Shown here: positions 61,238 through 64,000 of the stretch, piece after piece
How the letters are laid out: each line of letters starts with the position of its first letter
Position numbering within the stretch: the stretch's first letter is position 1
Assembly (NCBI GenBank): GCA_947499005.1
Contig: CANMML010000017.1
Span: 1-64,000, forward strand
DNA length: 64,000 bases
DNA from: an uncultured Aquimarina sp.
Lineage (GTDB): Bacteria > Bacteroidota > Bacteroidia > Flavobacteriales > Flavobacteriaceae
Direction of reading: 5' to 3'
Translations under genes and position numbers: made by a program
Notes under the pieces: model-generated
Database searches by the model: none
Seen by the model: only the letters and a program-made list of their open reading frames with translations
Told to the model about the DNA's origin: nothing

Positions 61238-62047
61238 ATGACAAAAAAAGTTATTCTTATCACAGGTGGTTCTTCAGGTATTGGTAGAGCTACTGGTAAT
61301 TATCTAAAGTCTAAAGGGCATACGATTTACGGGACTACACGTTCTTTAACTAAATATCCAGACTTTACAGATTTTCCACTATTAGAAATGGATGTAACAA
61401 AATCGGCAACGATTTTACAAGCAGTTGAAGCACTAATAACCAAGGAAGGACAAATAGATGTACTTATCAATAATGCGGGTGTTGGTATTACAGGGCCTGT
61501 TGAAGAAATTCCAGAAGAAGAAATAGAAAAGCATTTTCAAACCAATTATTTTGGTGCCTTACGAGTGATCAAAGCAGTATTGCCGCAGATGCGTAAACAG
61601 CGAAGTGGTCTTGTAATTAACACAACTTCAATTGCAGGGTATATGGGATTGCCTTTTAGGGGGATTTATAGTGCAGGGAAAGCTGCATTAGAAGTTACTA
61701 CTGAAGCTTTGCGTATGGAAACTAAAAGTTTTGGTATTAAAATTACCAATTTAGCACCTGGAGATTACGCAACTAATATCTGTGGAGGTAGATATCATGC
61801 GCCTGTAATTAAGGGCTCGGATTATGAAGCTAAATACCAGATGTCATTAGATTTAATGGATGAACATGTGGATGAAGGAAGAGATCCTATAGAAGTAGGA
61901 GTCTTGATTGAAAAGATCATGAATAAAAAATCTCCTAAGATTCATTATAAATCGGGAGCATTTATGCAGAAAGTTTCTGTGTTATTAAAACGTTTACTAC
62001 CCGATAAAACCTTCGAAAAATTATTGCTTAATCATTATAAGTTGTAA
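61238..62047 (+). CDS. Short-chain dehydrogenase/reductase
   Basis: I choose ATG 61238 as start (269 residues); a TTG at 61220 is less likely. It is a classical SDR: NAD(P) site ITGGSSGIG (about 8-16), NNAG (about 87), the catalytic Ser in NTTSIAGYMG and YSAGK (Tyr and Lys about 155-159). The tail MQKVSVLLKRLLP resembles SDRs that act on lipids or steroids. The substrate is unknown. It is transcribed with or just before transaldolase, 36 bp downstream. Confidence 0.93.
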   Translation: MTKKVILITGGSSGIGRATGNYLKSKGHTIYGTTRSLTKYPDFTDFPLLEMDVTKSATILQAVEALITKEGQIDVLINNAGVGITGPVEEIPEEEIEKHFQTNYFGALRVIKAVLPQMRKQRSGLVINTTSIAGYMGLPFRGIYSAGKAALEVTTEALRMETKSFGIKITNLAPGDYATNICGGRYHAPVIKGSDYEAKYQMSLDLMDEHVDEGRDPIEVGVLIEKIMNKKSPKIHYKSGAFMQKVSVLLKRLLPDKTFEKLLLNHYKL

Positions 62048-62083
62048 TTTTGGTGGCAATAGTAATTATTCAAAATTAGAAAA

Positions 62084-62740
62084 ATGAAATTTTTTATTGA
62101 TACAGCTAATCTTGAGCAGATTAAGGAAGCTCAAGACCTTGGAGTTTTAGACGGTGTAACTACTAACCCATCTTTGATGGCTAAAGAAGGAATCACTGGA
62201 GAGAAAAATATTCTTGATCACTACAAGGCAATTTGTGAGATCGTAGAGGGAGATGTTTCTGCAGAAGTAATCGCTACAGATTATGAAGGAATGATCAAAC
62301 AAGGAGAAGAATTAGCTGCATTAAACCCACAAATTGTTGTAAAGTTACCAATGATTGAAGCTGGAGTAAAGGCTTGTAAATATTTTTCTGATAAAGGAAT
62401 CAAAACAAACGTAACTCTAGTATTTTCTGTTGGTCAAGCGCTTTTAGCTGCTAAAGCAGGTGCTAGTTATGTTTCTCCATTTTTAGGACGTTTAGATGAT
62501 ATTTCTACTGATGGATTAAACTTAATCGATGAGATTCGTACAGTATATGATAACTACGGATTCGGAACTGAAATCTTAGCTGCATCTGTACGTAACACGA
62601 TGCACGTTGTAAACTGTGCCAAGTTAGGATCGGACGTAATGACTGGACCTTTATCTTCTATTAAAGGTTTATTAAAGCACCCTTTAACTGATATCGGTTT
62701 AGAGAAATTCTTAGCAGATTACGCTAAAGGAAATGCATAA
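62084..62740 (+). CDS. Transaldolase (short TalC/FSA type)
   Basis: This 218-residue protein begins [16 protein letters not shown] and has [21 protein letters not shown] with the Schiff-base lysine, [20 protein letters not shown] and [12 protein letters not shown]. It belongs to the small transaldolase/fructose-6-phosphate aldolase subfamily in the pentose phosphate pathway. A strong terminator follows at 62781-62815. Confidence 0.94.
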   Translation: MKFFIDTANLEQIKEAQDLGVLDGVTTNPSLMAKEGITGEKNILDHYKAICEIVEGDVSAEVIATDYEGMIKQGEELAALNPQIVVKLPMIEAGVKACKYFSDKGIKTNVTLVFSVGQALLAAKAGASYVSPFLGRLDDISTDGLNLIDEIRTVYDNYGFGTEILAASVRNTMHVVNCAKLGSDVMTGPLSSIKGLLKHPLTDIGLEKFLADYAKGNA

Positions 62741-62780
62741 GTAAAAGTTTACTTCTTTTTTAGGAGTACATAAAATATTG

Positions 62781-62815
62781 AAAACCTCTATTCTTTCTGA
62801 ATAGAGGTTTTTTTG
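62781..62815 (+). terminator. Terminator of the transaldolase gene
   Basis: AAAACCTCTATTC (62781-62793) and GAATAGAGGTTTT (62799-62811) form a perfect 13-bp stem with a 5-nt loop and a T run. It is very similar to the rRNA terminator at 73-106. Confidence 0.92.
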
Positions 62816-62827
62816 TGGCTTTAGGTA

Positions 62828-62882
62828 ATTAGCTTAGGGCTTAAAGCCTATAGCTTACAGCAAAAATTGCGCTAGCAATTTT
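62828..62882. repeat. AGCTTAGGGCTTAAAGCC quasi-repeat before pyrD
   Basis: Words TTAGCTTAGGGC, TTAAAGCC, TATAGCTTACAGC lie in this tract, followed by an AAAATTGCGCTAGCAATTTT palindrome (near 62864-62883). It ends just upstream of the pyrD promoter. The vocabulary is that of 11812-11848 and 12551-12640. Confidence 0.65.
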
Positions 62883-62889
62883 TAAGTAG

Positions 62890-62897
62890 TATTTTTG
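62890..62897 (+). promoter_or_regulatory. -7 promoter element of pyrD
   Basis: TATTTTTG is an exact TAnnTTTG box, 16 bp before the pyrD ATG. The 5' leader would be only about 10 nt. Confidence 0.6.
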
Positions 62898-62913
62898 CAT
62901 AAATTTTCCACAC

Positions 62914-63948
62914 ATGTACAAAAGTCTAATTAGACCTATACTTTTTAAGTTCGACCCTGAAAAAGTACACCATTTCACCTTTAGTCTTATTAAATTCATT
63001 CATAAAATACCAGGTGTTGCAAGCTTGAATAAGGCAATGTATAAGGTAGATGATGTTAGATTAGAAAGAGAGGTTTTTGGACTGAAGTTTCAAAATCCAG
63101 TTGGGCTAGCTGCTGGGTTTGATAAAAATGCAGTGTTGTACAATGAGTTGGCAAATTATGGTTTTGGGTTTATTGAAATAGGAACGGTGACACCTAAAGG
63201 TCAAGTAGGAAACCCAAAGAAAAGACTCTTTCGTTTAGTTGATGATCAAGGAATCATCAATCGAATGGGGTTCAATAATGAAGGCTTAGCAGCAGCTATT
63301 GAACAGTTAAAAACGAATAAAGGCAAACTTATTATTGGTGGGAATATTGGGAAAAATACCCAAACAAAACCAGAAGATTATACCATCGATTATTTAGAAT
63401 GTTTTAATGGCTTGTACCCTTATGTAGATTATTTTGTATTAAATGTCAGCTGTCCCAATGTTTCTAGTCATGCTAAGCTGAATGACAAGGATTATCTGGA
63501 AGAATTAATTGCAGCGGTACAAGAAGCCAATCAGAAATTTAGCCTGCAAAAACCAATTTTATTAAAGATTGCTCCAGATTTAAATGAAGGGCAGTTAGAT
63601 GAAATTGTAGAGTTGGTGAAAAAAACAAAACTCGATGGAGTCATTGCTAGTAATACTTCAACGTCAAGAGAAGGACTAAAGACGTCAAGTGAACGGCTTA
63701 ATGAAATAGGTAATGGAGGTTTAAGCGGTAAGCCTTTAACAGCAACGTCTACGAAAGTAATCAAGTATTTATCAGATAAGAGCAATGGAACCTTCCCTAT
63801 TATTGGAGTAGGAGGAATTCATACCGCCGAAGATGCTTTAGAAAAATTGAATGCTGGCGCTACACTAGTTCAGGTATATACAGGGTTTATTTACAGCGGA
63901 CCCAAATTAGTTTCGGATATAAATAAAGCGATTTTAAAGCAAGCCTAA
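62914..63948 (+). CDS. pyrD: Dihydroorotate dehydrogenase (quinone), class 2
   Basis: This 344-residue membrane-associated flavoenzyme oxidises dihydroorotate to orotate in pyrimidine synthesis. The N-terminal helices (1-40) are those of the quinone-linked class 2. FMN-site and catalytic motifs are [48 protein letters not shown] with the catalytic Ser, ASNTSTSRE and [13 protein letters not shown]. Length is normal. The next reading frame begins at its last base. Confidence 0.96.
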   Translation: MYKSLIRPILFKFDPEKVHHFTFSLIKFIHKIPGVASLNKAMYKVDDVRLEREVFGLKFQNPVGLAAGFDKNAVLYNELANYGFGFIEIGTVTPKGQVGNPKKRLFRLVDDQGIINRMGFNNEGLAAAIEQLKTNKGKLIIGGNIGKNTQTKPEDYTIDYLECFNGLYPYVDYFVLNVSCPNVSSHAKLNDKDYLEELIAAVQEANQKFSLQKPILLKIAPDLNEGQLDEIVELVKKTKLDGVIASNTSTSREGLKTSSERLNEIGNGGLSGKPLTATSTKVIKYLSDKSNGTFPIIGVGGIHTAEDALEKLNAGATLVQVYTGFIYSGPKLVSDINKAILKQA

Positions 63949-64000
63949 ATGCAACCTTTTTTTCTACAATTACCTCCTAAAGCGTCTAGCTTTCCAATTA
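63949..64000 (+). CDS. Start of a further gene, cut by the window edge
   Basis: An ATG overlaps the end of pyrD by position (next base after its stop codon) and opens 17 codons, MQPFFLQLPPKASSFPI, to the end of the window. This is consistent with a tightly linked downstream gene. The product cannot be named. Confidence 0.35.
   Translation, partial: MQPFFLQLPPKASSFPI

Noticed and set aside
1..64000. tRNA genes, prophage, insertion sequences, CRISPR arrays or restriction systems
   Set aside because: I looked for tRNA cloverleaf blocks, transposase and integrase motifs and short spaced repeats and saw none; apart from the quasi-repeats the window is ordinary chromosomal DNA.

Overview
The window is chromosomal DNA of a member of the Bacteroidota, most likely a marine Flavobacteriaceae. 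The evidence is a low G+C content, promoters of the TAnnTTTG type, few Shine-Dalgarno sequences, a type IX secretion (T9SS) sorting domain, a gliding-motility gldA gene, a PafA-type phosphatase, a fused DAHP synthase/chorismate mutase, and carbohydrate-active enzymes with an agar-type CBM6. I do not assign a species.

Layout. 1-110: 3' end of a 5S rRNA gene and its terminator. 0.2-7.0 kb: two convergent secreted polysaccharide-active proteins, a GH43-like protein with FN3 domains and a 1396-residue T9SS-exported glycosidase with several binding modules. 7.5-28.6 kb: a two-component system (NtrB-like kinase and an atypical NtrC-like regulator) divergent from a large export/envelope module: HlyD adaptor, MacB-type ATPase, five double-FtsX permeases of about 800 residues, and three DUF2807-type beta-repeat proteins, with one Gfo/Idh/MocA oxidoreductase inside the cluster. 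29.2-33.7 kb: SCO1-like protein, purK-purE, adk and obg. 33.9-39.7 kb: DoxX protein, a membrane-anchored winged-helix regulator, feoA-feoB with a 45-codon Cys-rich partner, and a POT peptide transporter. 39.7-42.6 kb: thioredoxin, tandem rhodanese, acetyltransferase and a LipL32-like secreted protein. 42.6-50.3 kb: CsaA-like protein, TPR protein, serS, DUF2141 protein, Sua5/YrdC, a CDP-alcohol phosphotransferase/nucleotidyltransferase pair, and ung. 50.5-53.1 kb: pafA-like phosphatase and gldA. 53.3-57.7 kb: a Phe/Tyr biosynthesis cluster (pheA, aminotransferase, tyrA, aroG/pheB fusion) headed by an aromatic leader peptide and an attenuator. 57.7-64 kb: two look-alike putative small RNA units, a secreted DUF6503-like protein, kdsA, glutamine cyclotransferase, the SRP RNA, a short-chain dehydrogenase, transaldolase and pyrD.

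The parts most worth attention are: the Phe/Tyr attenuation leader; the paired small-RNA-like units around 57.75-57.85 and 58.81-58.92 kb; the regulator that has lost the GAFTGA loop next to a one-ATPase/five-permease module; a LipL32 homologue; a terminator-like hairpin that contains the start codon of the TPR gene behind serS; and several families of dispersed intergenic quasi-repeats.

All family assignments come from reading motifs in the sequence and from general knowledge of the families. No database search was possible.
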